Part shown: in pieces, positions 1 through 11,455 of the stretch
How the letters are laid out: each line of letters begins with the position of its first letter
How positions within the stretch are numbered: position 1 is the stretch's first letter
NCBI GenBank assembly: GCA_029959085.1
Contig: JARWIR010000005.1
Coordinates: 6,636,501 to 6,700,500 of the forward strand
Source: Nemophila menziesii
Lineage: Eukaryota; Streptophyta; Magnoliopsida; Boraginales; Hydrophyllaceae
Direction: 5' to 3'
Length of the DNA stretch: 64,000 nt
Made by a program: the position numbers and the translations under genes
Notes under the pieces: generated by a model
The model's database searches: none
The model's input: only the letters and a program-made list of their open reading frames with translations
Told to the model about the DNA's origin: nothing

Positions 1-36
1 TTTGTATTATCTGGTGCGACGAAGGCTGGAGGAATA

Positions 37-342
37 TCAAGGAACTAGATCCACATGGTTGCCATGAAAAGTCGGATTCCAAGCGTGGATGCCTAACATA
101 TAAACATTTACAGACCATGGCCTGAACTGCCAAGTATTTAAAAGGTCATCCCTTGAATCAAAGGCGATGACATGCATATAGGATCTAAGACCCCACGATT
201 TGTTAGTAGTCGTATCAATGGTAAGGGGACTAATCTCCGATATAACAAGAATCTTGGCTATTAACATATTTTTATGGGTATAAATCTCATGGTCTTGGTA
301 TCTAGGAGTGAGTTTCATAGTTTTTAATAGTACAGATGCCAC
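37..342 (-). pseudogene. Possible LINE ORF1 (DUF4283-like) remnant
   Basis: A 101-codon open stretch on the minus strand contains a block reading FRPWSVNVYMLGIHAWNP. This resembles the 'RPW ... L.L..W.P' core of the DUF4283 domain found in plant LINE ORF1 proteins. About 45 residues upstream is a segment beginning LIAKIL that could be the start of the same domain. No zinc knuckle follows before the window edge and the frame breaks toward position 1, so I read it as an old fragment. The likeness is weak and the assignment is an inference. Confidence 0.3.
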
Positions 343-550
343 CGGAGAAGAGGGTGTTAGAGATATTAAAGCACATTGGGAGAAGGAGAAAGAAGAGAGA
401 GGACGCAGAGGAAAAGCGAGGAAAATATAAAAATTGAAATGAGTGATAAGTTAGAAGGGAAAGAGAGAGGAGATTTGTAATAAAAAAAATTAACATAAAA
501 GGGGATAATAGAGGAGTTTCGAGAAGGAGACCGAGATATGAAGGGGACAA

Positions 551-1760
551 AAGGAACTCTGAATGAAAAAAAAAGAGTAAAGAAACTAGGTCTGCAAAAT
601 GGATTAATGATTAGAACATAAATACCGAAAAGGCTAAGGAAGAATGGACTGAGGAGATAAATTTAATTGGGAAATATCTGGAATTTTTTTTGTCAAAAAA
701 CAATAATATATAAAAGAAAAAGATATTGCATAGGAGAGTTCAGCAAATTCTACAAGAGAATTTTTTTATCAAAAGCAAATTAGTTAATTGGGTCGGTTTA
801 TGAATAAAACAACTAGTTACTAAATAAAGTGCCCGATAGCTCTTGTTTACCAATACAGTTAGCCATCAAATTCTTACTCCCACTGATTAGAGCAGAAGTG
901 GGTTCAGAATATTCCGCTAGCACGTAAATATTTTTACTAGTATTACAGATAGATGGGGAATTCATGGGAAAACTAGAAGAGAGAGGAGTCATGATAGAAC
1001 TAGTATCATTCTCTATAATGACTTTTCCTGTTGGGCAACTTTCTGCCAATTACGTTACTTTGAGTACACCTAATGCTTCCGCTTCAAGAGTCGATTCCTT
1101 GTTTAAGTTTTCAAATGCTACATGTAATATGAACGTATCATTTTTTATAAAGCAAGCTATAGCCGCACCTTTTTAAAAGTAAATGCTGGAAAAATGTGTT
1201 TACAAACCCTCCACATTCTTTTATCACTGGAATGTTTACCACATCTTTTACAGTTACAGTATCCCCATTATGTATCATATCTCCATTTTTTGTCACTAGA
1301 CAAAATATTATTAATATTCGATGACTAGTCATTATATTTCAATCATACTCCAAGTAACCTATAATTTGATTTATTCTAAAAGAAGTTAGACGCGGGCAAC
1401 AAAATACCTTCGAACTTTTAGGAATCTAGACGAGCGTCTAGCGAAATCTAAGTGCATTCTTCTAAAAGATTGTTTTATCATATTTTTGTACAAAATATAT
1501 ATTGCTAATATATTATATTAAAAAGAAACACCAATTTTTTTTTTGGACACGGGAATGTTACTAGGTACCGAAAAGAAAACGAAAAAAAATTAACCAATTC
1601 CTAATTTATAAAAAAACTTCGAAAAGCTCCGTTGATGTGGAGTGGAGACCGGAGAAAAAACACCAATTCTTTTCAAGTAAATTTTATAATATCACGTAAA
1701 ATAATAATTAAATGAAAAATAAAAAACGTTTGAAACTCAACTCTAAAAATTGTATATAAT
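551..1760. other. No gene seen; AT-rich intergenic DNA
   Basis: Only short open stretches on both strands, without recognisable domains. The sequence is AT-rich with several homopolymer runs. I see no terminal repeats or RNA gene here. Confidence 0.5.
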
Positions 1761-2016
1761 TTTTTTTTTTTCGATGTATGGGTGTCCGGGCCAGCTTACG
1801 CGCACCACGACTAATCTCATAGGAAATATACACGCCTCCTCATGCATACTCCCACTTAATCAGAACTAGGTTACCCATGTTCAGGGAGGAGACTCGAACC
1901 ATGCACCCCTTGCTTACCCCCTTTAAGGGCTCAAGAAATAACACGGATGAGGGGATTCGAACCCTGTACCTCCTAGTTGAGAGACAGGGTCCTGGCCACT
2001 GAGCTAGTCCCAATGG
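1761..2016 (-). mobile_element. tRNA-derived SINE (copy 1)
   Basis: On the minus strand the element begins with a tRNA-like head: an A-box-like TAGCTCAGTGGCCAGGAC and a B-box-like GGTTCGAATCCCC. A unique body follows, then a poly-A tail, seen on + as the T run at 1761-1771. The 13-bp target-site duplication TTGTATATAATTT flanks it at about 1750-1762 and 2017-2029. The same family occurs on + at 59503-59756, with the same head, body and tail order. The pol III boxes, poly-A tail and direct repeat together define a SINE. Confidence 0.87.
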
Positions 2017-2640
2017 TTGTATATAATTTATTTTGATTCTATTAATTGTATCCAAAACCTAGGCGGTTCTGGGCGGTTGTAGGAGACCTTCCAGACCTTG
2101 GAAAATATTCGAGGCGCACCTAGCTAGAAGTTCCTAGATCATTCTCTGGTCGATCAAACAGTCGATCAAACACTTAGCACCTAGACAAGATTCAAGACAT
2201 ATCAAGGCATGTATTTCTAGAACGATTTTATGCATAATTAGCCATACATGGATGTAGTTATATTGCAGTTGTCTAGTAACAACTAGAATAAGTACAGGAT
2301 TCAAATAACCCCCCACTATTAATCAAGGTAGTCTTTGAATATCCAGGACACTTTTCTTTTTAGACAACTATAAATTTATTCTAATATAAATAAGGAGACA
2401 AAATATAAATTTCAAGTATACTACAAAATCCGTATATAATTACTTTTATTTTATATATTTTCATTATTAAGTTCTTAAAATAGGTTAACTTTGTAGAAGA
2501 AGGGCTATTGAAGTTAATTAGCTTGGCATTCTAAAATAAGATTGCTCATAAACAGGCCAATCATTTTAAAAATAAGTGAGCCTATTTTTAATTAAAGACT
2601 CCTAAGTGAATCAAATTTCCTAGGAAATACTAAGTAGTAC
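2017..2640. other. No gene seen
   Basis: Anonymous AT-rich sequence between the SINE and a retroelement scrap. No open frame with a recognisable domain on either strand. Confidence 0.45.
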
Positions 2641-2960
2641 TTATTGGACAGGATAATTGTGAGATGCTAAGGAGTCGTCCAGGTATTGAGATGAGTGTAA
2701 TGTATTGGAAGACTAATATTTGTGCGGATTTGTTAGCGAATAAAGGAACGGATTCACCCGAAGGTCCTAAAGAGTATAATGATTCACAAAACTATTTATG
2801 AAGCAATATAACACCGGATAGGAACGATTGTGCGCTTCCAAAGATGATATGAGACCCCTCATGGGTATAGTTAGTTTATTTATTTTGATTAACTTAGGCT
2901 TGTAAAGCCTCCCTTGTATGGAAAAAATAATTATCGAGGTAATCGTAGCATGTTAAAAAG
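2640..2960 (+). pseudogene. LINE RNase H tail, degenerate
   Basis: On + around 2700-2790 the sequence reads ...NICADLLANKGTDSPEGP, matching the end of the RNase H domain of plant LINEs, where a conserved '.AD.LA..G' follows the last catalytic aspartate region. No reverse transcriptase is recognisable upstream and the frame soon closes. I read this as a severely 5'-truncated old LINE insertion. Confidence 0.45.
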
Positions 2961-3188
2961 AGAAAAAAATGAGATCCAGTACCATAAATATCAAATAGGA
3001 GTATTCAGCTCAGAAAATAAAACAAATAAACAAAAATGAGCGTGCAGCATGATTAATAATCACCAAATAGTGAGTAATACAAAATTATTCATTCTAGTTT
3101 CTAGTTTCTAGGCTTGACTGATAGTAAACTCTCTTTGTAATCGAGAAAGTAACATCCACTAAAATTTGGGCAAATACCTTCGAGATTA

Positions 3189-3444
3189 CTCCATCTGTTT
3201 CAAAATGTTTGTCCACTTTTCTTTTCACACGAATTAAGAAATGTAATTATTACACTTCTTATTACAAAAGTACCCTTCATAAAGCATCTTGATATCTTAA
3301 ATGTGTATTGGAAACATAAATTTTAATATTTTAATGGGGGTAATAGTGGAAAAAAGAGGGAAAAAATGTATTGATATCCTAAGTGGACAAACATTTTGAA
3401 ACTACATTTTAAGTAAGTGGACAAACATTATGAAACGGAGGGAG
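3189..3444. mobile_element. Stowaway-type MITE (Tc1/mariner)
   Basis: The element has about 30-bp terminal inverted repeats. The left end begins CTCCATCTGTTTC and the right end finishes GAAACGGAGGGAG. TA dinucleotides flank it at 3187-3188 and 3445-3446. Length is about 256 bp and it has no coding capacity. A CTCCCTCCGTTTC-type terminus with TA duplication is typical of plant Stowaway elements. Confidence 0.82.
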
Positions 3445-3578
3445 TAATAATTTGTTGAGTATGAAGATCATATAAAATCACTTGGCGAGATTTAGTCGTA
3501 CGAATAAGCTTATAATCCCACAAAAAAAAAATGATTGCATTTTAGGTCTAAAAGTGGTCCAATAGTTATATGTTTGCT

Positions 3579-4365
3579 CTATCTTTCACTCTCGTTCATT
3601 AACCATATATCAACGGATCCTTCAAAAACATGTCCATCTCCATCAAAATGGATCAACGCAATTGAGTTGTAACACACGGAAATATAATTCCATACAGATT
3701 TAATATCATCAGGAATTTGTATTTTCTTAAACACTTCTTTGCTCAAATCAAAGGAAACAAGATTAGAATCTGTGATGTTCCAACTGGTTTTCCAACTGGA
3801 CAACCAATAACAGAATCCATTTAAGTATGTGTTTAAAGTAGAACTATTATTAAATTTATCTTCAATCTCAAAGTGTCTCCAAGATTCCAAACTAAATGTA
3901 TAAACTGAGATTACTAGAGGTAAGTAATCATCAGCCAAATTAGTATAAATATCATAATCAGAAAAATTTCGAATCCAAACCACCTTGTAATCACTTGTTA
4001 ATGGCTCAAACCCGAATCCAATTCAAAAACTTAAGCAATGATAATGTGGTGCAATAAACTATCTAACCTAATGCATATTATAAACCCTCAAACTGTAACT
4101 CGTCAGGTTGTTCATATCTTAACAATGTTGAATCCACAAAAAGGGTCACAACACCTTTATCTTGATAGCTATCATAAGTATAGGAAAGAAGATGGTTGCT
4201 CTGATGGTTGAAATGATTGCAAATAAAGGTTTGATTTTGGATAAGAGCGTACCATTTTTTGCATACACATTTGAATCGCAATAATGATTTTACTTTTACC
4301 CTCAAAAGTATTTCAACAATTACATCTTCTGGCACCTGATAACCATCTTTGTTGTTACTTTTCAT
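3579..4365 (-). pseudogene. F-box protein pseudogene
   Basis: The 5' part (4365 down to 4078) encodes a plant F-box of about 40 residues: VPEDVIVEILLRVKVKSLLR followed by FKCVCKKWYALI. The 3' part (about 4020 down to 3579) encodes an F-box-associated C-terminal region with FEPLTSDYKVVWIRNFSDYD and later VDIWLMNE, typical of FBA domains. F-box proteins are the substrate-binding subunits of SCF ubiquitin ligases. Between the halves about 100 expected residues are missing and a stop ends the first frame at 4078, so the gene has an internal deletion and is probably non-functional. Neighbours are transposable element remnants, which say nothing about function. Confidence 0.75.
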
Positions 4366-5560
4366 ATCTGAACCAGTTTTTGCCTTTTCGTCTTTGCGTG
4401 AGGGACAAATAGAGCAATTTAATAAAAATTACATACACAGGGAGGAACCAATTGACCCTATTATCTCACTTATAGCAATTCACCCAATAATGGCTAGATA
4501 ATTTAATGGAAAAAATATATTAAATTAGGACATCTATAGAACAAACCAACACTTAAACAGTTAAAGATTACAAAAGAAATTAGTAGAATGAGCTTTGAAT
4601 TAGTGTAACTATAAAGAAATGTACCTTTTCAGAGAAAAAATCAATCGGATTATCGTTGGAGAGAAGATTAATTCTTAACGGTAGAAGAGATTCTTATAAG
4701 ACGCGCCAAAAAATCAAGATGGGAGTGGGTTATGAATAATGTTTATCTAGTTTGAATAAGTTCCTTTTTTTGTTCCAAAGGTTACTTCTATTATAATCTC
4801 AAAAAAGTATTATAATTCATCCAATTCCGGAAGGAACGATCTCATTTCTAATTCATCCATTCATGTTGCTAAGTAGCTTATGTTTGGCTACCCCATCGGC
4901 TAAAATATTCCTATCTCTACTAATCCATCTAAAGATAGTTTTACATGATTCCGAAATAAAATAAATACTCTTGATAATATTACAAACTCTTGTTATCTCA
5001 ACTTATACTAGATTTTTGCCTCTAGAATTGTAGTAGGATATAAACTCTTAATTGTTATTGAATAAAGATCGAATGATTTATATTTAATAACTGAGTTTAA
5101 GACTCTATTTGTTCTAAACATTATTTATAATTCTTTATTGGAAAGCTCTATTATAACTGACGTTCTAAGATAAGTACAATGTTTTCAGGCACTAATCCCA
5201 AGGCCAGAACATACCCATCGCCCACCACCACCAAAACCCCCCTCCTCCTCCACTAAAATTTCCCTTTTATGTTAGCCACAACCATTATTCTCACATGTTC
5301 TTCTCTCTCTTTCTTCCTTCTTCCGCTATCATGAAATTCTTCTTTTTTAACCATCCTAATAAAAAGAGTGGTAGTTTTGTAATTACATCCAAGCATAACT
5401 CTGATTATAAGGCCCAAGAATCTCATATTCTTCATGGGAAGCTGATGAATAAGAAACCCTTGAATATGGGTTATATTAATTCTCACATTAATAAATAGTG
5501 GAAACTAAATCAAGAAGCTTAGTTAGTGAAATTGGGTTTTAATGAATTTTGTATCAAATT
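4366..5560. other. No gene seen
   Basis: AT-rich intergenic sequence upstream of the F-box pseudogene and downstream flank of a LINE scrap. Open stretches of 67 to 77 codons at 5253-5498 overlap on opposite strands and have no recognisable domain. Confidence 0.45.
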
Positions 5561-6056
5561 CAACTACAGTAAAGACAAAGAAAGTGTATAGCTTTGGAGG
5601 CCATGGACTATTTTTGGTAAGCATTTTGCAATCAGTGATCCTGTTTTAACATGAAATGATCGTATTAAACATACAACACTATGGTTGCTCATTTATGGTC
5701 TTCCTATTGGTGCATTAAATGAAGATAGCATTAAAGAATTCTTCACTGCAATAGGAAAAGTTTATTCAATTCAACTTCCTACAGAGAAATTTAGGGAATC
5801 AGAAACTGAAGTGCATAACATGAAGTTGAAATATGAAAATCTCGGGCAAGTTTGTTATGGCTGTGGTATTTTTAATCATGAAGAGAAAAACTGTCCTGCT
5901 AAAAATAAAGTTGTTCCAAGGCTAGGTAGCTGGATTAAAATATCTACTAGAGGAGATATGAATTATAATAAAGCTCAAAATAATCAAATAGCATCTATTA
6001 AGGTTAGGAATCTTGAGAAACCATCACTTGGATTCACTCCTCGGTCTATTTTTTGA
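5560..6056 (+). pseudogene. LINE ORF1 remnant (DUF4283 plus zinc knuckle)
   Basis: Reading + from about 5598, the sequence gives RPWTIFGKHFAISDPVLT, the second half of a DUF4283 domain, then a stop. An open frame continues from 5685 with LLIYGLPIGALNEDSIKEFF and ends in a zinc knuckle, VCYGCGIFNHEEKNC (C-X2-C-X4-H-X4-C). This order, DUF4283 then CCHC_4 knuckle, is that of plant LINE ORF1 proteins, which bind nucleic acid. No endonuclease or RT follows; the fragment ends about 75 bp before the tandem array starts at 6131. Confidence 0.68.
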
Positions 6057-6130
6057 GGAAAAAGATGAAAAATATGTGGTTCTTCAGTGGTATTTGAAAT
6101 CTTCTAGCTAAGCTGGAAAATTCATTACTG

Positions 6131-9100
6131 CTATGCGCCACTTCCGGAGATGCTAAGTGACATCACCTATGGTGGTGCATCAGTGTGATCAGTGGTTGTC
6201 GAATATACTTAGTATTGTTCCCTGAGATACTTAGTATTCACTCTTTCACTTTCTTTTTGTCTCTATGTGAGTTTGTCTTATTTGAGAAAAATGTAGTAGT
6301 TTTCCAAATCAACGATCTCTAAGAACTCAATTTTCCTTCCATCTATATTGGTGAATAAAATCTTTAGTAAAACCCCTTGGGTTAAAGATCCAAAATTGTG
6401 TTATAGGTTACTAGGTTGAGAACCATTTTGACAAATTTTTCCTAATTTTAACTTCTTGAAACTTGAGTAATTTTGGGTATCGCCACCATGTCTCACTTAT
6501 AACGTGGATCATAAATGGTCCAATCATGGAAGAAAGAGAACAAAGTTAATCAGGAAAGAAATATAATATGATTGGTCATTTATGATCCACGTCATTAGAG
6601 AGATTTTGGTGATACCTTTTTGGGTGACACACATCATTACTTTCAAATATTCTAATGTGGTTGATGAATTATGTAATACATTTGAAATGAACGTCAATAA
6701 AATATTCCTTACAATTATTTTGTTGAGGTGATCACTGTAACTTTAGAGGGGTTTTGTCACTACGATCTTTAGTGATATGATTTGATATTCTATTTTGTGG
6801 ATCACCATAATGTTATTAGTCCAAACTTTGAATCTGTTTAACATCTTGTCATTCATACTGCAGACCAAAGGACTAATCTCGTCATTCCATGTTTATGTAG
6901 TGATAGATGCGGCCTAATTTTTACGTATATATTCTTGTAGTCTTGTAACTATCTATTCATACTCCCCTCAAAATATAGACTTTGTGTCATTAGGGTCTCC
7001 TATTATAATATGCCAGACTCTACACACAATATATGGACCCATATTTCCCTTTATACCAACCTAATAGTATAACACCCACAATTCAACAATCATACATGGC
7101 TCCACTACACATGCCTAAAAAGATCAACACAAATACCCCTCATCTGTATCATGAATTAAACCAACAATCTCATATGTGTAAGAGATGTCACGGAAGCACC
7201 CATCAATATTTAATTTAACTTCAGTAGTAAGTTTAACCCATTTCATCATACAATTCTCAGCTTAGACAAACAACTCACTAGCACCCCTTTTAACTAAATT
7301 ACACACAAATTCAAATGCTAAATTTAAAATTTGATATTTGGAAATACATGTTATTGTCGACATGGTGTATAATAAAAAATATACTAGATTCATCTAATCC
7401 ATTTAATGCCGCATAGATACTACAAAGAACAACTGCCTTCCAATCCAATCAACAAGTTTTGCACTTTAAATATTTTCTTCCACCAGTCAAAGGACGACAA
7501 CTCGGTCTTGTTTTAACCCCACGATCAAGTGAGTTTTCCATGTGCTGAACTTAGACGCGAAGACTCGCAAGGTTTCCTAATTTATATACACGACAAGTCA
7601 AGATGTTATAATATTAAATGATTGAAATCATTAAGATGACGATAACATATCTCGCTTATCGTCAACTTTCATGCAGGTTTTCTCTCAAATGGAATGAATG
7701 TATCTTAAATTAATTTTCGATATAGATCTTGATGTATATCTACATTAACAGATAAAATTAGCACGTGAACCCACACTATATAAGAAATCTTCATTTTATC
7801 ATTCTTACAACTTTTTCTAATTAGTACAATATAGACATGTGTCCGATCACCTAGGAGCATATCCATGATTTTTCTCAAGGGGACTAAACGTTAAGATAAA
7901 ATCACATGCTAAACTAAAAATTTGATATCTGGAAGTTTATATTATTGTCGAGATGGTGCCTAACTAAATAATAAACACCTTTTAATCACATCAACAGTAT
8001 TTTCACTTATTATATTTTTATTTCACCAATTAGAGGACACCAATTCGATCATGTGTGAGCCCCACTTTTTGAGCGAATTTTTCCATGTATTGAACTTAGA
8101 CACGAAGATTTCAAGATGCTACAATCTTAGATGATTGAAATCATTGAGACGATGATAACATTTACTTAACATCAATTTTTCTAAATTATCTTGAACTAAA
8201 TTAAGATATAAATGCTTATGTACATCTAGATAAACAGACAAAATTAACACATGTAAACCCATACTATATAAGAAATCTTTTTTCTATCATTCTTACAACT
8301 TTACTTAGTTAGTGGCTTAGTGCGATATAAACATGTGTCTAATCACTTAGGAAAAAATCCATGAATTTTTCTCCACGAGGCTAAAAGTTAGAACAAACAG
8401 TGGAGTTCGAGATTAACTTCTAGTTTAAGGATGGTTGACAGATTTATATTTAATCTAGAAAGGATTAAAAGATAACTTCTTTTTTTACACCGGTCATAAC
8501 TACCAACTCTTCAACTACTCAGGGGTTAAGAACAAACCCTTTGGGGCAACTACTTCTTTCCCGAGTTAACAGGAAAATAGAAAGAGTTGTGTCTCGTATT
8601 CCAGAAAGAAATGACATCCGTCCAGATTAAAGTATGTTTAGAGCATGCCTCTTTATCGACTGAAGTCACTCGCCATTGCTATCTCTTCCCGTAAAGCTTT
8701 TCTAGTCAAAGAAGCGGTGAATACCAACAAACAACGTTAGATGCCCAAATTTAGGCTATACATAATACCGTCTCGGTATTATGTTTCTGTTATAATTTTA
8801 ATTTTGATAACGTGTAAATTAATCCATATATATATATAATTGTACTTTTAAACGAATTAAGAATAAGAACCTAAGGTGATTGAGATAATTTATAATATTA
8901 GAGTAGGAATTTAGGATAATTATGATCTTCGTATGTTACTTAGTATATTTTCTTGACAAAATTGACTAAACCCAAACCTTTCATGAACCGGACTTAGCCT
9001 TGACTCACTCCTACTATCGTTAAAAAGGGGTTTTAGTTTAGGAGTTGGACCCATATATGATATACTGACATCGACTCCTAATAAAGACTAACTGGCACAA

Positions 9101-9202
9101 CATTCGTGTGCTTCCTTAAAACGTACACACAGCCAGCTCAGCTCAGAATATCAGAATATCAAACCCTTACAAAACACATAGAGAGAGAAAGAAGAGAGAG
9201 AA
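6131..9202 (+). other. Upstream region of CCCH copy 1; no other gene
   Basis: About 3 kb of AT-rich DNA that recurs upstream of all three CCCH genes. It holds no convincing coding sequence; a 61-codon open stretch at 7033 is interrupted in the other two units. The last 80 bp before the ATG contain CAGCTCAGCTCAGAATATC repeats and a GA-rich leader (GAGAGAGAAAGAAGAG). No clear TATA box is seen at a fixed distance. Within the region, 7310-7830 and 7900-8400 are diverged copies of one another. Confidence 0.6.
7310..8400. repeat. Old internal tandem duplication in the upstream region
   Basis: Two diverged ~550-bp halves share landmarks in the same order: CACATGCTAAA, then TATTGTCGA(C/G)ATGGTG, then a TTTCACC / TTCCACCA block followed by a GGAC(G/A)(A/C)C motif, then GATAACAT, then ACTATATAAGAAATCTT and ACATGTGTC(C/T). 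The same pair is visible in unit 2 (17330-18420) and unit 3 (54490-55600). The duplication is therefore older than the triplication. Confidence 0.65.
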
Positions 9203-10616
9203 ATGTCCGTAGGAGCTTCTTTTTCCGAGGAATCACTAACACAGAGTTTAAACAATGTCGATTCAGCTACAAAAGACCATGAAATCAGCTACGGCGGTGC
9301 TGAAACTGGTATTTCTTACCCACTCCGTCCGTACGCTAGCGACTGTCCTCATTTTCTGAGGACTGGCGCATGCAAGTACACCAAAAGCTGCAAATTTAAT
9401 CATCCACTTAAGAAGAGTAATTTGGTAATATATTAATATTTGTGGGGACTTACTGATCTTATTTTCTTTAGTTTTGTATTTCTGTTTTCACTCAAATATT
9501 AATTTCAGGTTGCCAAGGATAAGAAAAGGGAAGTTGAATTCGATTATGATCACCCTGAAGCCCAGATCCAATGCAAGGTAAGTTATTTTTTGATTTTGTA
9601 AAGCCGGGTCACGGACCACACCCATGGGAGAACCTATCTTTCTGTTTGAGTGTTCATGACTAATTGCACGATAGGTCCTTATAATATACAAATTGCACGA
9701 TAGGTCCTTATAATATACAAATTTGCACTATAGTTCTGTAACTAAAAATTAAAGTCTACAAGATTCTGAAATTTGGGGACATAAGGTAATAATATAATTT
9801 TTCTTATATCACGATATTAAAAAAAATCCCCTAGCTATTGCTTTTTTTTTTTGGTCTAAAAGCTTGTACCCCTAGCTATTGCAGTTTTAGAAAAATTGTA
9901 ATGGGATTAACATTCATTAAAAGAAAAAAAAAAACGAAGTCAAGGAAACTGATTTCTAATTTTTTATTAGATTGATGAAAATAAAAACTTGTATTTATTT
10001 GCAGAAGTGGCCCCTTTTTTATGTGAAATTGCTAAATGTACCCTTGTTAATATATAAAACATACAAATATACTCCAATGGAGCTGTAGAGTTGAAATGGG
10101 TATAAATCAATATACCTTAAGACCCCCAAGTTTCTAAAACTTTACTTGGCCCCTTAACTCCAAACACGAGAGACGTAGCTCTGGGGTAAATTTTGGGGTT
10201 TGTAGAAACTTTTGGTACCTATGTGATATAAATCTGTTGTCTTGTGGTTGTTTCAGTTTTATTCAACAGGTGAAGGGTGCAAGTACGGAGAAGCTTGCAG
10301 ATACAATCATTCAAAGCTTCACTCTGATGTTCTAGGCCCGGAGCTTAACCTACTCGGACTGCCAATACGAGCTGTAATTTTTTATCTATTTTTATTGTTT
10401 TTTATGTTTATATAATATTTGCCTTTTAAGTCCTTCCTTTTTACACAGGGAGAGAAATCTTGTCCGTACTTCATGCGCAAGGGTGTTTGTGGCTATGGAG
10501 CTCAATGCATCTATAACCATCCTGATCCCACTCTTGGCTCAGCTAGAGCTTCACGAGCTGAATATGTTTCATGGTCCAGATCTCGCGTGCGTAGCAGATT
10601 AAGTCATCAAGGATAG
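9203..10616 (+). CDS. CCCH zinc-finger protein, copy 1 (three fingers, truncated)
   Basis: Four exons: 9203-9424, 9509-9577, 10257-10373 and 10449-10616, all with GT-AG borders, giving 191 codons plus stop. Three fingers fit C-X8-C-X5-C-X3-H: CPHFLRTGAC... in exon 1, one spanning exons 2/3 (CKFYSTGEGC...), and CPYFMRKGVC... in exon 4. The spacing and the LGLPIRA linker match plant ZFN-like CCCH proteins, which are nuclear RNA/DNA-binding proteins; a specific target cannot be inferred. Compared with copy 2, exon 4 is joined directly to the last 13 codons, a loss of exactly 90 codons that includes the fourth finger. The ATG follows a GA-rich leader shared by all copies. Probably expressed, but possibly altered in function. 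Confidence 0.85.
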
Positions 10617-10854
10617 CTTATATTGAACAACCCATTTGAGGAGTTGTAATGATGAAATGATACTTAGTGTTGTGAGTTACCAGTGACAGAAACTGATTAA
10701 TAGTCTTCGAAATTCTTTGATGGTTCAAATGTTAAAGTGGTCCGAGGAGTCTAAGTTGTGCATCACTAGATATTGAGTTAATTTTAAATATTCTCGTCCA
10801 TGGATTTTAAAACCTTCTATCGTTCATATATTAATATCATGCACATGTTCTTGT

Positions 10855-11100
10855 TGTACCTGGCAGACAGCCGATTTTCCATGTTCTCATGCAGTTGCGA
10901 TGACAGAATCTGCTAAAAAGGTTACAAGATTTTTGTACAATATTGATGAATACTTCCACCAATCCTAGTTCATAGAGACTGATGCTCCTAGTATCCCATC
11001 TTTTTCAACCTTTCTTGATGAAAACCTAGAATACAATAATATTTTGGTATTTCCTATCGAAACGAATGACTGGAAGGCCGAAAAAGAATCGTTTTTTCTT
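10855..11100 (+). pseudogene. MULE transposase C-terminal remnant (unit 1)
   Basis: Reading + from 10855: CTWQTADFPCSHAVAM, which resembles the SWIM zinc finger near the C-terminus of MuDR-type transposases (the 'PCSHA' part is diagnostic, although the first CxC is now CTW). About 75 bp after the stop at 10966-10968, another frame gives RMTGRPKKNR, the basic 'GRPKK' tail of MULE proteins. The catalytic core is absent. The same fragment lies in unit 2 at 21330-21572, so it predates the duplication. Confidence 0.6.
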
Positions 11101-11455
11101 CGGATTAGAATTTTACTAAAAAAAAGGGTTTGCGCTTGTTGAATCAACTTGCTTATCATAATCGTTCTACATGTACTTTTGTCCTTTGAACACTATGCAG
11201 TGGTCATTCTTCATCCGATGTAAACTATGCATTATTTTTTTATTATTGAAATAAGTTTCAAACATTTTATATCCATTGTATCAGGGTATATTTTCTAGTT
11301 TTTGGAATAACGCACTTAAGCTTTTGGTATTGATTTGGTCATTTTTGGTATAAATCTTGCAATTTTATTGTGTAGGACTTGCCCCATTAGCCTATTTATA
11401 ACTATATAAGTATATATTATATATAAGTTCAAATCCCCTGTGCTATGCCTATTTG

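Noticed and set aside
1900..2016. Genuine tRNA gene on the minus strand
   Set aside because: The A- and B-box-like sequences belong to a SINE head. The cloverleaf is not complete, and poly-A plus a target duplication are present.
7033..7218. 61-codon frame in the upstream region of CCCH copy 1
   Set aside because: The matching segments of units 2 and 3 contain frame-breaking indels and stops, so coding is not conserved.
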